Source: Planctomycetaceae bacterium (GTDB lineage Bacteria; Planctomycetota; Planctomycetia; Planctomycetales; Planctomycetaceae). Taken from it: a stretch of 64,000 nt of DNA. Shown one piece after another: positions 36,170 to 46,800 of the stretch. The stretch covers positions 1 through 64,000 of the forward strand of contig JABURQ010000098.1 of the NCBI GenBank assembly GCA_014762625.1, written 5' to 3'. Within the stretch, counting starts at the first letter, position 1; every line of letters begins with the position of its first letter. The notes under the pieces were generated by a model, which searched no databases, was not told the DNA's origin, and worked only from the letters and a program-made list of their open reading frames with translations. The translations under genes were made by a program, and so were the position numbers.

Positions 36170-36336
36170 AGTTCGGGGACTCCATTCCCACTGACGCATC
36201 ATCACAGGATCTGTCTCGAAACGTATTTTCCGCGCCGAGAATCGACTCGAATTATCGTCAGATTGCCAAATCGAGCAAGAGCGGAAATCCTGACCTGCGA
36301 ACTCCAACGTAAAGCCTCTAATAAGTGACACTTGCG

Positions 36337-39300
36337 TCAATTCGTGACGAAGTATCCCTTGAGTTCCCGGAGCACCAATTGGGCGCGAGTCACGAAAGTA
36401 TCCTGATTGCGAACCCAACCATCGGGACGGATTCGTACATTGATGCGTGTATTGGCGAGCTTACCGAGTTTATTTTTCTCTTCGCCCCAGTTTTCAGCCA
36501 GTTCGAGCTCAATCAGCACGGGACGTTCATCGTCCTGGCGTCCCCAATAAGGCAGGAGCCCTTTTTTGCCGACGCGAATTGAGACGTGTCGCCGATCGAC
36601 ATGCAGCAGCTTGGCATGCATGTCGTATAGAAAACCTCCCAGTTTGTAGACGATCATGTCGGAAGCAATCATCGCTTCGAAGTGCGTCTCAATCTCGAAC
36701 TCTTTCGTGACGAGATTCGAACTTTTATCTTCTGTAATTTCCTGTTCAGATTCGAGCTCTGCAGAAGTCGCGGATACCACACAGTTTCGTCCCTGTTTTT
36801 TGGCTTGGGACAATCCATATTCAGCTCGGTCCATCAACGCATTAAGATCGTCTCCTTGTTCTGACGTGGTGATGCCGATACTTGCGGTTAGAGAGTGAAA
36901 CGGCAGCACGTCGAAACGGGTCTTTTCAATCAGCTTACGAAACTGGTCCCCTCGCTTGCGGGCTTTCTCTAAAGAGAGCCCCGGACAGGCGATGACAAAT
37001 TGTTCGCCGCCGTAACGGCAGGAAAGTTCTCGCTTGCCGCAAGCTTGGGAGAGTCGAAACGAGATTTCTTTGATCAGGTCCGTACCGATTTGACGTCCGA
37101 ATCCTTCGTTGATGGCTCTGAAATGATCGATGTCCAGAAACAGGACACTTACCGTTTCGTGTTCGGGAGAGGAGGGATCAATCAGATACTTCACAAACTT
37201 GTCCCACTCTTTGTGGGACACGGTCTCGACGAACGGCTCGGTCTGTGCTTCGTCGGGGTCAGGAGCGCTCGTTGTCTTGGAAGCGAAGGACTCCTCGGGA
37301 ATTTTGATAGTTTGAGGAACGTCTGAATCCCCTGAACTCTCCTCGGTTGGAACCGGCTCTTGAGTGGGTTTCTCATCCGTTTTGGAGATTGATTCCGCAA
37401 CGGGTTGAGATTTTTCCGAGAGAGGAGTTTCGTTCTGTTCCGACTCCACGGCCGGTTCAGAATCCTTCTCCGCTTCCTCCAGTGTTTCCTCAGCCGGTGT
37501 TTCGGAGACGGGTTCTTCTGCCATTTCCCGAGTGTCGGTTTTAGCTTCCTCAGGAGAGACTTCTTCCTCAACGCTTCCCGATACTGCCTCAGTAAGTTCG
37601 GAGGGAGGAGACTCTAAATCTTCCGGAGCGTGACTTCCCAGTTCCTCGATTTCAGTTGGTGGTTCGAGATCTACGTTGGTTTCGGAGGTTGATTCCGCGG
37701 CGGGCTGGGGTGCTTCCGGAAGAAGAAGTTCGTCCTGCTCCGAATCGGCGACCGGTGCAGATTCCTCGACTTCTACCTCCAGGGGCTCCTCAGCTGCCCT
37801 CTCCGTGATAGTTTCAGCTTCCTCAGACGAGCTTTCTTCCGCGACGCCTTCGGATTCTGCCACAGAAAGTTCTGGATGAGACGCTTCCGATTCTTCGACC
37901 GAATTCTCCAGAGCGAGGTTTTCCGGTTCTTCGATTTCAGGTGAAGCTTTGGAAGCCTGGGATTCGGCTTGTACATCGGATTCGGGGGTTGATTCCGCAA
38001 CGGGCTGGGACTCTCCCGAAGGAAGAGACTCATCCTGTTCCGAATCGGCGACTGGTGCGGATTCCTCCACTTGTTCCTCGGGTATTTCCGCAGTCGAATT
38101 TTCGGACAGTGGTTCCTCTTCCACTTCCTCAATAACAGCATCCGTCTCCTCGGAAAATCGTTGTTCCTCGACGTCCCCGGATTCTTCCATAGGTTGTTCG
38201 AGGGGAGGCGCTTCGGGCTCCGCCGCCAAACTTTCCGGAGCATAACTTTCCGGTTCTTCAACGACTGGTGAAGCTTCCGAGACCGGGGAGTCAGGTGCAG
38301 ATGGCTGATCTAAATCGGAGGGAGCACCTGTTTCCTCTTCTGAGAACTCTGTTGGTGAGGAAGAATCCTCATTCTCACTTGATGGATCGGCGGATGGTGT
38401 CCTGCCGGTGAGCCGGAGCGTCTCTTCTTTCGAGAGACTGATACTTCCATCTTCAGAAACCTCTTCATCGGTTTCATCGGTCACGAGAGCATCGAAGCGG
38501 CTAAACAATTCTCCCAGATCGTCCAGAATCTCTTCAGGAGGCACATCGGAATCCGATCTTTCAGGCTCGTTTTGATGAGGTTCCGACTCTTGCGGGGCAA
38601 GCGGTTCGGTGATCTCATTGTCCTGGACGTTAGAGGCTTCTTCGGCCTCCAGCGGATAAGACTCGGTGACCTCTTCGATGGTCTCACTAGGAGACTCCTG
38701 ATCGACGGTCGTCTCTTCATTCTCAATCGGCGCTGAGGGTTCTTCGGTTTCGGACGTGGCGGGGATGACCGGGGCTGTCGTTTGCTGATCGCTGGGAGAG
38801 ACAATTCCCGAGATCCCCAGTTTCTCTTCCAGTTCCACCAGATATTTTTCGTCCAGATCCGGAACTTCCGCAATCGGCTCAGCATCTGCTTCCAGGTTAT
38901 GAATCGTATCGACCAGATCCCCGACCCATTCCGGAGTAAACAGGTTCTCCGCATCTTCGGCTTCGGGGGTAGATTTCGAGCGATGGACTTCGACGATTCC
39001 CATCAATAGACCGTCACGACCAATGATGGGAACCGAATTGACTTCTGTGTGAATCAGTTTTTCGTTCGGATCTTTCAGGCAGAGTTCGAGATGAGCCGGC
39101 TTACCCGTTTCGAGAGTTTGGTAGAGTGGCGTATGGGAATCCGAGAAGGCCAACCCCTCCTCGTTGCAGTATCCCATCAGTTGATTGGTCCAATGCTTAT
39201 TACGCATTTCGCGAATGGTTTTCCCCAATCGTTTCTGACAGCCGTAGTTCCATAATAGGAATCGGCCCGTCGCATCGAGCACAAAAAAGCCGTCGAACTT

Positions 39301-40110
39301 TTCTTCCATCTCATACAGTTCGAAGAGGATCTCCAGGATCGTCGCATGCACGATTCCGAGCGTCTCTTCATCCATGCCGAGTTCTCCCGGTTGCAGAGAA
39401 CTCACATCAAACTCTTCAACTTGAGAATCGCGACCGGAAAGCCATTCCTCCATTCCTGACACGACAAGTTGCTCGTCGGGCGTCTCCGCAAGAGTTTTGA
39501 GGGCGGCGATTATTTCAGCGACGTCGTGTTTGCCATTCTCCCGGTGGCGTACGGCGTCGAAGAGATTGGCGAAGTTCAAGATGGCGGCTCCCTGGATCAC
39601 ATGCTCGGGAGTCGGATGTTCGCTTTCTGTGGGAGATGGTTCGCGGTAACGAAAATCTTGTGAGAGAGCGAGTATTTCAAGGAGTTCCGATTCAGCATGG
39701 CAGGCCGCGAGGATGTCGAGACCGACACGTCGAGAGCGCTCTTCGAAGGAAGTACTTGTGAAATCCCAGAACGAAAGTTCTGGCGGAAGAATGACAGCTC
39801 CGATGTCATGCAATAATGCCGCAACTACGAGGGTGCTGATCTTGCGAGAGGTCCAGCCGCAATGCAGGGCAATTCCATGACACAAAAAAGCGACACGCTG
39901 AGAGTGAGATAATAAATCGGGACGGACCTGACTGAGTACGCTAAGAAAAGAGTCCCTAAGCATCTCGGTAACAGGCAGGCTTTCTCCCAGGGAGGTCGTC
40001 AAATCCGAGCTGGAAAGCTCCAGAAGATTGAGCAGATTTTGAGCCGACGAAGCGGATAGGGGAGCTACCGCACTGCCGGTTACTTGATTTGAAGCGTGTC
40101 CCGACACCAT
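36337..40110 (-). CDS. HD-domain/PAS/GGDEF signalling protein with acidic repeat linker
   Basis: Encodes 1257 residues. Residues about 50-200 are an HD-type hydrolase or HDOD-like domain with the HD pair at H101-D102 (LLHDIGAV). Residues about 258-378 are a PAS domain (KFDGFFVLDATGRFLLWN). Residues 395-960 are low-complexity, very acidic and built from imperfect repeats. Residues about 966-1115 are a GGDEF domain with the signature RYGGEQF (1034-1038), followed by a C-terminal 140-residue domain I do not recognise. GGDEF proteins make cyclic di-GMP; the fourth residue is Gln rather than Glu, so activity is uncertain. No start-deciding ribosome binding site is obvious. Confidence 0.8.
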   Translation of the reverse strand: MVSGHASNQVTGSAVAPLSASSAQNLLNLLELSSSDLTTSLGESLPVTEMLRDSFLSVLSQVRPDLLSHSQRVAFLCHGIALHCGWTSRKISTLVVAALLHDIGAVILPPELSFWDFTSTSFEERSRRVGLDILAACHAESELLEILALSQDFRYREPSPTESEHPTPEHVIQGAAILNFANLFDAVRHRENGKHDVAEIIAALKTLAETPDEQLVVSGMEEWLSGRDSQVEEFDVSSLQPGELGMDEETLGIVHATILEILFELYEMEEKFDGFFVLDATGRFLLWNYGCQKRLGKTIREMRNKHWTNQLMGYCNEEGLAFSDSHTPLYQTLETGKPAHLELCLKDPNEKLIHTEVNSVPIIGRDGLLMGIVEVHRSKSTPEAEDAENLFTPEWVGDLVDTIHNLEADAEPIAEVPDLDEKYLVELEEKLGISGIVSPSDQQTTAPVIPATSETEEPSAPIENEETTVDQESPSETIEEVTESYPLEAEEASNVQDNEITEPLAPQESEPHQNEPERSDSDVPPEEILDDLGELFSRFDALVTDETDEEVSEDGSISLSKEETLRLTGRTPSADPSSENEDSSSPTEFSEEETGAPSDLDQPSAPDSPVSEASPVVEEPESYAPESLAAEPEAPPLEQPMEESGDVEEQRFSEETDAVIEEVEEEPLSENSTAEIPEEQVEESAPVADSEQDESLPSGESQPVAESTPESDVQAESQASKASPEIEEPENLALENSVEESEASHPELSVAESEGVAEESSSEEAETITERAAEEPLEVEVEESAPVADSEQDELLLPEAPQPAAESTSETNVDLEPPTEIEELGSHAPEDLESPPSELTEAVSGSVEEEVSPEEAKTDTREMAEEPVSETPAEETLEEAEKDSEPAVESEQNETPLSEKSQPVAESISKTDEKPTQEPVPTEESSGDSDVPQTIKIPEESFASKTTSAPDPDEAQTEPFVETVSHKEWDKFVKYLIDPSSPEHETVSVLFLDIDHFRAINEGFGRQIGTDLIKEISFRLSQACGKRELSCRYGGEQFVIACPGLSLEKARKRGDQFRKLIEKTRFDVLPFHSLTASIGITTSEQGDDLNALMDRAEYGLSQAKKQGRNCVVSATSAELESEQEITEDKSSNLVTKEFEIETHFEAMIASDMIVYKLGGFLYDMHAKLLHVDRRHVSIRVGKKGLLPYWGRQDDERPVLIELELAENWGEEKNKLGKLANTRINVRIRPDGWVRNQDTFVTRAQLVLRELKGYFVTN
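37380..38290 (-). repeat. Tandem 300-bp repeat inside the GGDEF protein gene
   Basis: The marker GATTCCGC recurs at 37391, 37691 and 37991, exactly 300 bases apart. At the protein level the units are three imperfect 100-residue copies containing motifs like PVADSEQDE..QPVAES. The repeat stays in frame and makes an acidic disordered linker. Confidence 0.75.
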
Positions 40111-40197
40111 CTTGAATCCGTTGAATTCTGAAAAGATCCGAATCTCATCTCATTGAGAGAAGCTACGGCTCCAAAGGGATCTGGGGAGATTTCGGTG

Positions 40198-40247
40198 GTA
40201 GTACCATCACTAGGGATAGATTCTTTTTTCTATCTTAAAGGTACTAC
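40198..40247. promoter_or_regulatory. Nested inverted repeat between proC and the GGDEF gene
   Basis: Outer arms GTAGTACC (40198-40205) and GGTACTAC (40240-40247) enclose inner arms GATAGA (40215-40220) and TCTATC (40229-40234) around a T-rich loop. It lies 87 bases upstream of the GGDEF-protein start on the minus strand and 109 bases after proC. It may be a leader structure, an operator or a loose terminator. Confidence 0.45.
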
Positions 40248-40356
40248 GCAAACATCGCGAGTCAAATCAGACCTGCCGCTGATATGATGGAAATCCCCTT
40301 CTCCAATCAGACGGGAAAAGAAGAGGGATTGTGACGGTTGAGAGGCCTGGAGGGTT

Positions 40357-41178
40357 TTAGCCCAACTCCTGTGACCGCAATGTTGCGCTTTGGACGGCGT
40401 TCATCACAATTCCCCGGAAGCCCCCTTGCTCCAAGGCATGCAAACCGGCGATGGTCGTTCCTCCCGGTGAGGTGACCGCATCTTTCAAAGCGCCGGGGTG
40501 TTGTCCTGTCTCCAGCACCATTTTTGCCGCCCCCAGAACGGTTTTGGCTGCCATTTGAGTGGCAATCTGTCGAGGTAACCCCATGCGGACTCCACCATCG
40601 GAGAGAGCTTCGATGAATTGATAAACGTAGGCGGGCCCGCTCCCCGAGAGTCCGGTAACGGCATCAAGTAAATTTTCGTCGACCCGCTCGATAAGACTGA
40701 CCGTCGAAAGCAAACGTTCCAGTAATTGAGCATCCTCTTCGGTAGCATTCACTCCCAGGCAGTAGGCACATGCCCCTTCCCCCACGAGGCAGGGAGTATT
40801 CGGCATCACGCGGATGACGCGCCCTCGGTTATCCAGACCGGATTGTAATGTGTCCAGTGAAACACCGGCGGCAATCGAAACGACAAGGTGATTTTCATTC
40901 ACCTCCGGCTTGATGTTCGAAAGAAGTGGGGGAAGATGATGCGGTTTCACCGCCAGGAAGATAATTTCCGACTGGGCGATCAGATCGTTCAGTTCGGGAA
41001 CAATTACTCCGGAAGTCAACTCGGCAAACGCTTGGGAGGCTTGCGGCGAGACATCAGTTGCAAAAAGGTGTTCCGCTTTGACGACACCCCCGTTCAGCAT
41101 TCCTGCCGCCAGCGCGCCGGCCATTTTTCCGGCACCGATAAATCCGATCCGAGTTTGGGCTGCGGTGGGACTGGCCAT
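40357..41178 (-). CDS. proC: Pyrroline-5-carboxylate reductase
   Basis: Encodes 273 residues from the ATG at 41178; a TTG 16 codons earlier would add residues unlike the family. The Rossmann opening is IGFIGAGKMA, and family blocks VISIAAGVSL-like (VVSIAAGVSLDTL), RVMPNTPCLVGEG and the C-terminal SPGGTTIAGLHALE are all present. ProC makes proline from pyrroline-5-carboxylate with NAD(P)H, in the cytoplasm. It stands alone from other proline genes here and is divergent from the symporter pair. Confidence 0.96.
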   Translation of the reverse strand: MASPTAAQTRIGFIGAGKMAGALAAGMLNGGVVKAEHLFATDVSPQASQAFAELTSGVIVPELNDLIAQSEIIFLAVKPHHLPPLLSNIKPEVNENHLVVSIAAGVSLDTLQSGLDNRGRVIRVMPNTPCLVGEGACAYCLGVNATEEDAQLLERLLSTVSLIERVDENLLDAVTGLSGSGPAYVYQFIEALSDGGVRMGLPRQIATQMAAKTVLGAAKMVLETGQHPGALKDAVTSPGGTTIAGLHALEQGGFRGIVMNAVQSATLRSQELG

Positions 41179-41281
41179 GTGAGGACTTTCTGATGGGGGG
41201 CTCTGATTGCAAATTATAGAGTACAAAGTTTTCGGATCTCAACGAAATGTCGCATCGAAACAATAGTTGTCGGAACAGGTT

Positions 41282-41310
41282 TTGCTTTGGTCTCTCATCA
41301 TCACTACAAT
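41282..41310 (+). promoter_or_regulatory. Promoter of the yhdT-symporter operon
   Basis: TTGCTT (41282-41287) and TACAAT (41305-41310) are separated by 17 bases, about 50 bases before the first ATG. Confidence 0.5.
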
Positions 41311-41361
41311 CGTCAACGTTCAATCAACGCTCACTGATGTGTCTAACTTAAGAAACGGATT

Positions 41362-41694
41362 ATGTCTCAGACTTCTGACAATCAATCAATGGATTCGGAA
41401 TGGGATCCGGTGTACCTGCATGCCCGCAAAGAGGCGGCTCTCATTTTGGGAGTCTGGTTTCTGGCGCTGTTGTGGACGTTGCCGATGAGTTACCTCAATG
41501 GTTTCGAGTCCCAAGTGGATATTGAAGACATCACATTCATTGTGGGAATGCCGACGTGGGTTTTCTGGGGGATTGGCTTTCCCTGGATGATGGCTAACCT
41601 GATCACCATCTGGTTCTGCTTCTTCTACTTTTCGGAAGACGACCTCGAGCCCGAAGATGGTTCTCTCGGAGAAGAAAAGGCAGGTGACGAATGA
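41362..41694 (+). CDS. YhdT/DUF997-like small membrane protein
   Basis: Encodes 110 residues. Two hydrophobic segments lie at about 25-45 and 60-90 (ARKEAALILGVWFLALLWTLPMSYLNG, VFWGIGFPWMMANLITIWFCFFYF). In E. coli, yhdT lies directly before panF. Here the stop overlaps the start of a symporter gene by four bases (ATGA), so the two are translationally coupled. A small partner or assembly subunit of the symporter is likely. The C-terminus is acidic. Confidence 0.85.
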   Translation: MSQTSDNQSMDSEWDPVYLHARKEAALILGVWFLALLWTLPMSYLNGFESQVDIEDITFIVGMPTWVFWGIGFPWMMANLITIWFCFFYFSEDDLEPEDGSLGEEKAGDE

Positions 41695-43832
41695 ATCACC
41701 TGACCACACTGGCGGCTACTGAGTCATCAACAGCCCTCATCGTCTTTTTGATTTACACTCTCGCCGTGTTCGCTTTGGCGGCCGTCTCGAATTACCTTTT
41801 GAAGAGCAAGAGCTTTCTCAGTGAATACTTTTTGGGCAGTCGATCGCTCGGTGTGTGGGCATTTGCGCTGACGTTTGCCGCGACGAGTGCCTCAGGCGGA
41901 AGTTTTACCGGATTTCCCGCCCGAATTTATTCGCATGGCTGGATTCTCGCGTTGTGGATCGCCAGCTACATGGTAGTGCCTATCTGTACGATGGGTTTTC
42001 TGGGAAAACGTATCAATCAGGTCGCTCGCATTTCGGAAGCGATCACAGTTCCCGACGTCATTCGGGATCGTTTTCAATCTCCGGGGCTGGGTTTGCTTTC
42101 TGTCTCATTGATTGTCTTTTTTATGTCATTCAATCTGGTGGCACAGTTCAAAGCAGGCAGTAAGATTCTGATCACGCTGTTGGGAGGCAACGAGACGTTT
42201 CAAAGCGGAGTTGCGTCGATGCAATCCGTGATGATGGACTGGGAGATTCTTGCTGGCGTCGCTCCCGATTATTTTCTCTGTCTAACACTGTTTGCGGTGG
42301 CTGTGATCGCTTACACCACCTACGGTGGTTTCCACGCGGTTGTCTGGACCGACGTGATGCAGGGGGTGGTGATGGTGATCGGCGTCGTGATCATGTTGCC
42401 CCTGGCGTTGTATCAGGTGGGAGGGGCGTCCAACCTGTCGGAAGAATTCAAAGTGATGACTCCCCCGAAAGTCGGTTTTGTGAAGATCACGTCTTCACTG
42501 CCGTTGGAACAACCGGAAACTCTGAACGCCCGCTGGGTCGTGCTTCCTCCAGAGAGTGAGGGGGAAACTCGATTATTGCGTCTCAATACCCCTGTAGTTC
42601 TGCCGGCTGAGGGTGATGTGTCATCGGAGCGTTATTCTCAGGAGATTCGCTTCGTTCGACTCACGACACCCCTGGAAATCGAACGCCAGCTCGAACGACT
42701 GGAAACGAGTCGTGAATTAACGGCTTTTCGGGATGAGGTTCAATCGTTACTCGAAGCGAGCCTAGCCACGCAGTCGAACACCGATTTACAATCCGCACTG
42801 GCGGAAGTGGACGACATCGAGGCGGCGTTGCTGAACGAGATTCCCGGATTGGATCTCGAATTTGAGGTGCTCGTCGAACGAGAAGATGCGTACGGGGCAG
42901 AAAAACCGGGTGTGTATGCGATGGGACCGGGGCCGAGCGGCCCTAACCTCGCCAACACCTCCGAAGAGGAACTTGAAAAAGACGAGGCCAGTCTGGTGAC
43001 GTCACTCGGGTTTCTTCCGTTTTCGGTCGCTGTCTCGTTCTTCTTCATGTGGGCCATTTCCGGCGCCGGTCAACCGAGCAATATGGTGCGTCTCATGGCA
43101 TTTAACAGCTCGACCACGCTAAAGAAATCGATCTTTACGGTCGCCATGTATTATTCACTGATCTACTTCCCACTGGTACTCATCTTCTGTTCGGCGAGAA
43201 TTCTCTTACCCGGACTGGAACTCGACCCCGACAGTATCATGCCAAGGATTGCTGTCGAGTTGACGTCCAACGCCGGTCAGGCGTGGTTGGCGGGGTTACT
43301 GGTGGCGGCTCCTTTTGCGGCGATCATGTCGACTGTGGATAGTTTCCTGCTGATGATTTCATCGGCGGTGGTTCGCGATATCTATCAGCGAAACATCAAT
43401 CCCGATGCTTCCGAGAAGCGGATAAAATACATGAGTTACCTTTGCACGTTGTGTATCGGGGTGATTGCGATGGTCGGAGCGATCAATCCTCCCCGCTTTC
43501 TCCAGGACATTATCGTTTACACAGGAAGCGGACTTTCGGCTTGTTTCCTGGGACCTGTCGTTTACGCACTTTACTGGCCGCGGATGAATCGCCAGGGGAT
43601 GTTCGGCGGGATGCTGGCCGGGTTTGCCGCTCACTTTTCAATGTATCTGACGGGGATGATCGTCAATGGTTCGTTCTTCAAACCGTGGCGACCTGCGGGA
43701 GTCGATCCGATCGTGATCGGATTATTCATCTCGTTTCTCTCCGCCTGGATCATTGCGTTGCTTACGCCTCCGCCGGAAGAATCGCTGGTGGATCGTTACT
43801 TCCGCCGAAAGAAGTTGGCGAACGATCAATGA
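41691..43832 (+). CDS. Sodium:solute symporter, PanF-like, with a large insertion
   Basis: Encodes 713 residues. The SSS fold is clear from its membrane segments and the blocks FAATSASGGSFTGFPARIY and ISGAGQPSNMVRLMAF, which match pantothenate symporter (PanF)-like and related transporters. Members are normally about 480-550 residues. The extra length is a hydrophilic insertion of about 190 residues (roughly 246-440), including a charged helical stretch (ERQLERLETSRELTAF), between two membrane segments. The start overlaps the upstream YhdT-like gene by four bases. The transported solute is inferred only from the YhdT neighbour; pantothenate is one candidate. Confidence 0.88.
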   Translation: MNHLTTLAATESSTALIVFLIYTLAVFALAAVSNYLLKSKSFLSEYFLGSRSLGVWAFALTFAATSASGGSFTGFPARIYSHGWILALWIASYMVVPICTMGFLGKRINQVARISEAITVPDVIRDRFQSPGLGLLSVSLIVFFMSFNLVAQFKAGSKILITLLGGNETFQSGVASMQSVMMDWEILAGVAPDYFLCLTLFAVAVIAYTTYGGFHAVVWTDVMQGVVMVIGVVIMLPLALYQVGGASNLSEEFKVMTPPKVGFVKITSSLPLEQPETLNARWVVLPPESEGETRLLRLNTPVVLPAEGDVSSERYSQEIRFVRLTTPLEIERQLERLETSRELTAFRDEVQSLLEASLATQSNTDLQSALAEVDDIEAALLNEIPGLDLEFEVLVEREDAYGAEKPGVYAMGPGPSGPNLANTSEEELEKDEASLVTSLGFLPFSVAVSFFFMWAISGAGQPSNMVRLMAFNSSTTLKKSIFTVAMYYSLIYFPLVLIFCSARILLPGLELDPDSIMPRIAVELTSNAGQAWLAGLLVAAPFAAIMSTVDSFLLMISSAVVRDIYQRNINPDASEKRIKYMSYLCTLCIGVIAMVGAINPPRFLQDIIVYTGSGLSACFLGPVVYALYWPRMNRQGMFGGMLAGFAAHFSMYLTGMIVNGSFFKPWRPAGVDPIVIGLFISFLSAWIIALLTPPPEESLVDRYFRRKKLANDQ

Positions 43833-43855
43833 TTTATTGAGAGGCGGTCGTCAGA

Positions 43856-46800
43856 TCAGTCATAGATTTCGAGCTTGGCTTTTTGCTCGCCCGTCCCCTG
43901 CTCGCAGACATAAACCGGACTACCTTCCAATTCGGCGGCGACAAACAAATTGCCTCCCGGCTGAAACTGTAAACTGTGGGGAGACATCGTCAGCGGCGTT
44001 GTGGTGATTTCTTTCGATTCGAGATCGAGATTGACTAAGATTCGACCAAAGTTAGCTCGCAATTTGGAACCAGAGTCAGCAAAGCTCAAGTTTTCAAATT
44101 TAATCGTACGACCGCTTTCCGTTTTGGCGGGTTCGGATAGTTCGAACAGAGTTTTTCCGGATTCGACATCCAGAATCATCAGTTTCCCGACGGAATTGGA
44201 AACAGCAAGCTGGGTGTCGTCGGGAGAGATTTGGATATCGAGAGTGTATCGAGCTTCGAAGGAACCGTAGCTGTTCAGTTCCGAGCCGTCCTCGGTAGAC
44301 CATACGGTGACGGCGGGATTTCCTCCGACTCCAATCAGAAATTCGCCATTGTTTGAGAGTTCCAGTTTTGTCATTTTGCTCGCGGGAAGTTGCAAGGCAC
44401 CAGAGCCGATCGCTTTGCCTGTCGTTACATCCCAGAAGGAGACCACTCCATCCTGGCTGGCGACCATCATTTTTGAACGGTCATTGCTGGGCTGAAAATG
44501 CGTCAACGGACCGGAGTGTCCAGAGATTTCCCACAGCATCTTTTCCGAATCCAGATCATATCCGCCGGCTGTACTTAGAGAACCGACAAAGATTTGGTTC
44601 TTACCGGGAATCAGGCTTATGCCCGTCACTTCTCCGATTCCCTTCAAAGGACGATAGCTATCGATACGTTTTTTCGTGGAAACGTCCCAGATTTCAACGA
44701 GACCGGAGGAACGCCCCGCTGCCACTTGATTTCCGTCGCTGGAGAGATCCAGGGCAGTTGCGAACCCTCGACGTTCCAGAACAACTTTGGGAGCGGAAGA
44801 ACCAAAGCCACCGGCCAGCATTTGGTACCCGAAGTATCCACCCATGGGAACTCCAATCAGGACAAGGAGTAAAGAGAGTTTGGCCAGTGGTGAACCATGC
44901 TGGAGGGAATCGGCAAGCTCTCCGGGCGAAACAGAGACGAGAGTCTCTTTGACGGACTTCATCAGCCGTCTCATCCCTTGTTGGGTGGAAGAACCCAATA
45001 TCTTTTCAGCCTCGCCGTGGCCGAGGGTTTCCAGTGCTTTCGCCGCCCCGCGGCGGACCATCGCATTGGAATCGTCGAGCAAAGGTTGAATATTCTTTGC
45101 GGCGAGCTCGTGTTCCATTTGCGCGAGCGCCTGAGTCGCATGGTAGCGAACTTCGGGGGCGGGGTCTTTCAACATCGCCAGCAGTGGAGCCAGCGCGGAT
45201 TCTTCGCCGATCTCTCCGAGTGCGACAATCGCGCGGCACTTGACGGTAAAGGCATCATGGAGCGCATCGATCAGACGATCGACCGAACCGGGATCGCCGA
45301 TTTCACCGAGGGCTTTAGCCGCCGCCGCGCGGACGTCTTCCGAGCGGTCATTTCGTAACAGTTGTTCGAGTTGCTCGGCGACAATGGCATCACCGACCTG
45401 CCCCAGCACATCAATCGCTCTTTGTCGGACTCGACTGGATTCGTGATGAAGCAATTGCGTGATTGGTTCGATCGAGCCGGGATCTTTGATCTTCCGCAGA
45501 GCACCGAGCGCTTTGAGGATGACGGCTTCATCCTCATCGTGACACATTTCAATCAGATACGGGACGGCCCGTTCGTCTCCGATTCGCCCGAGTGATTCCG
45601 CGGCGGTAATTTTTAATTCGGTCTGTGAATTCTGGAGTAGCTTGGAAAGAGCGGGAGCTGCGCGTTTGTCGCCAATTTCTCCCAGCGCCATGGCGCAGCG
45701 TTTTTTGACTTCGGGGTTGGGGTCGGTGAGTGAGTCGATCAGCTCTTTCAGGCAACCGGGATGCGGAACGCGACCCAATGCGCTGGCTGTTTGGACACGG
45801 ATTTTATCGTCGGGACTTTTCAGCAACGGGACAAGCGCGGGAATGCATTTCGGCTCACCAATCAATCCGAACGCTTCCGCCACGTGTCCCTGGATGGGGC
45901 CGGGATAAGTCTGAAAGACTTCCATGAGCGGCTTGATGGCATCGGTCGTTTTCAGACGTCCCAGAAGAATCACGGCATCCGCGACAATTTCCAGATCGGA
46001 GGATTGCAAGAGTGCGATTACGGGATCGATCGCATACCCCTTCATTTTAAGCAGGCTGTCACCGACCGCGTATTTAAGTTCCGGATGGATTTTCCCGTAA
46101 TGCACCAGCAAAGGGACGACGCGCGAATCTTCGGTGAAAGCGAGGCTTTGTACTGCGGCCAGGCGAATTTCGGGAAGTGGATTTTTCAGGAGCCGCAGCA
46201 GAAAAAGAGTGCCCCGAGGATCGTTTAATTGTCCCATCGCCCCGAGGATCGACGATTGGAGATTGGCCGGTTCTTCGGTCCAGAGCGATTCCAAAATGGG
46301 ATAAGCGCGCGAGTCCTCGGATTCTCCCAATTGATCGATGGCTTCTCTGACCTGATCGATCTCATAATTTCTGCTGGAAACCTTCTCCACAGTATTACGG
46401 AGTGAGCGGAGAGTGATTCTGCTGAGCGTTTTTTTCTCTGAGAGCTGGTCAATTTCTTTGCTCAGTTGTGACGAAAGTTCGTCGAATTGGATTTGAAAAC
46501 CGGTGGAGCCTACTTTTTCCTCAGTACCTTTTTGTGAAGAATTTGCGACCGCGGGAACCTGCACAACCGTTCGACATTTCGGGCATCTGATTTTGGTTCC
46601 TGCTTTGTCGGGTTTCAGTCTCATTCGATACCCGCAGGTACAGGCGAGGCGAATGAAATTATCGCTGGAATTGGGAGGAAGCGGTGTGTGAGCGGTGAGA
46701 TTTTCTGATTGTTTATTTCTGATTTTGGGAGCAGTTTTAGGAGTCGATGACTTTGTGACTGAGGCAGGACGGGAACGGTTCGCCTTAGTTGTCGATTCTG

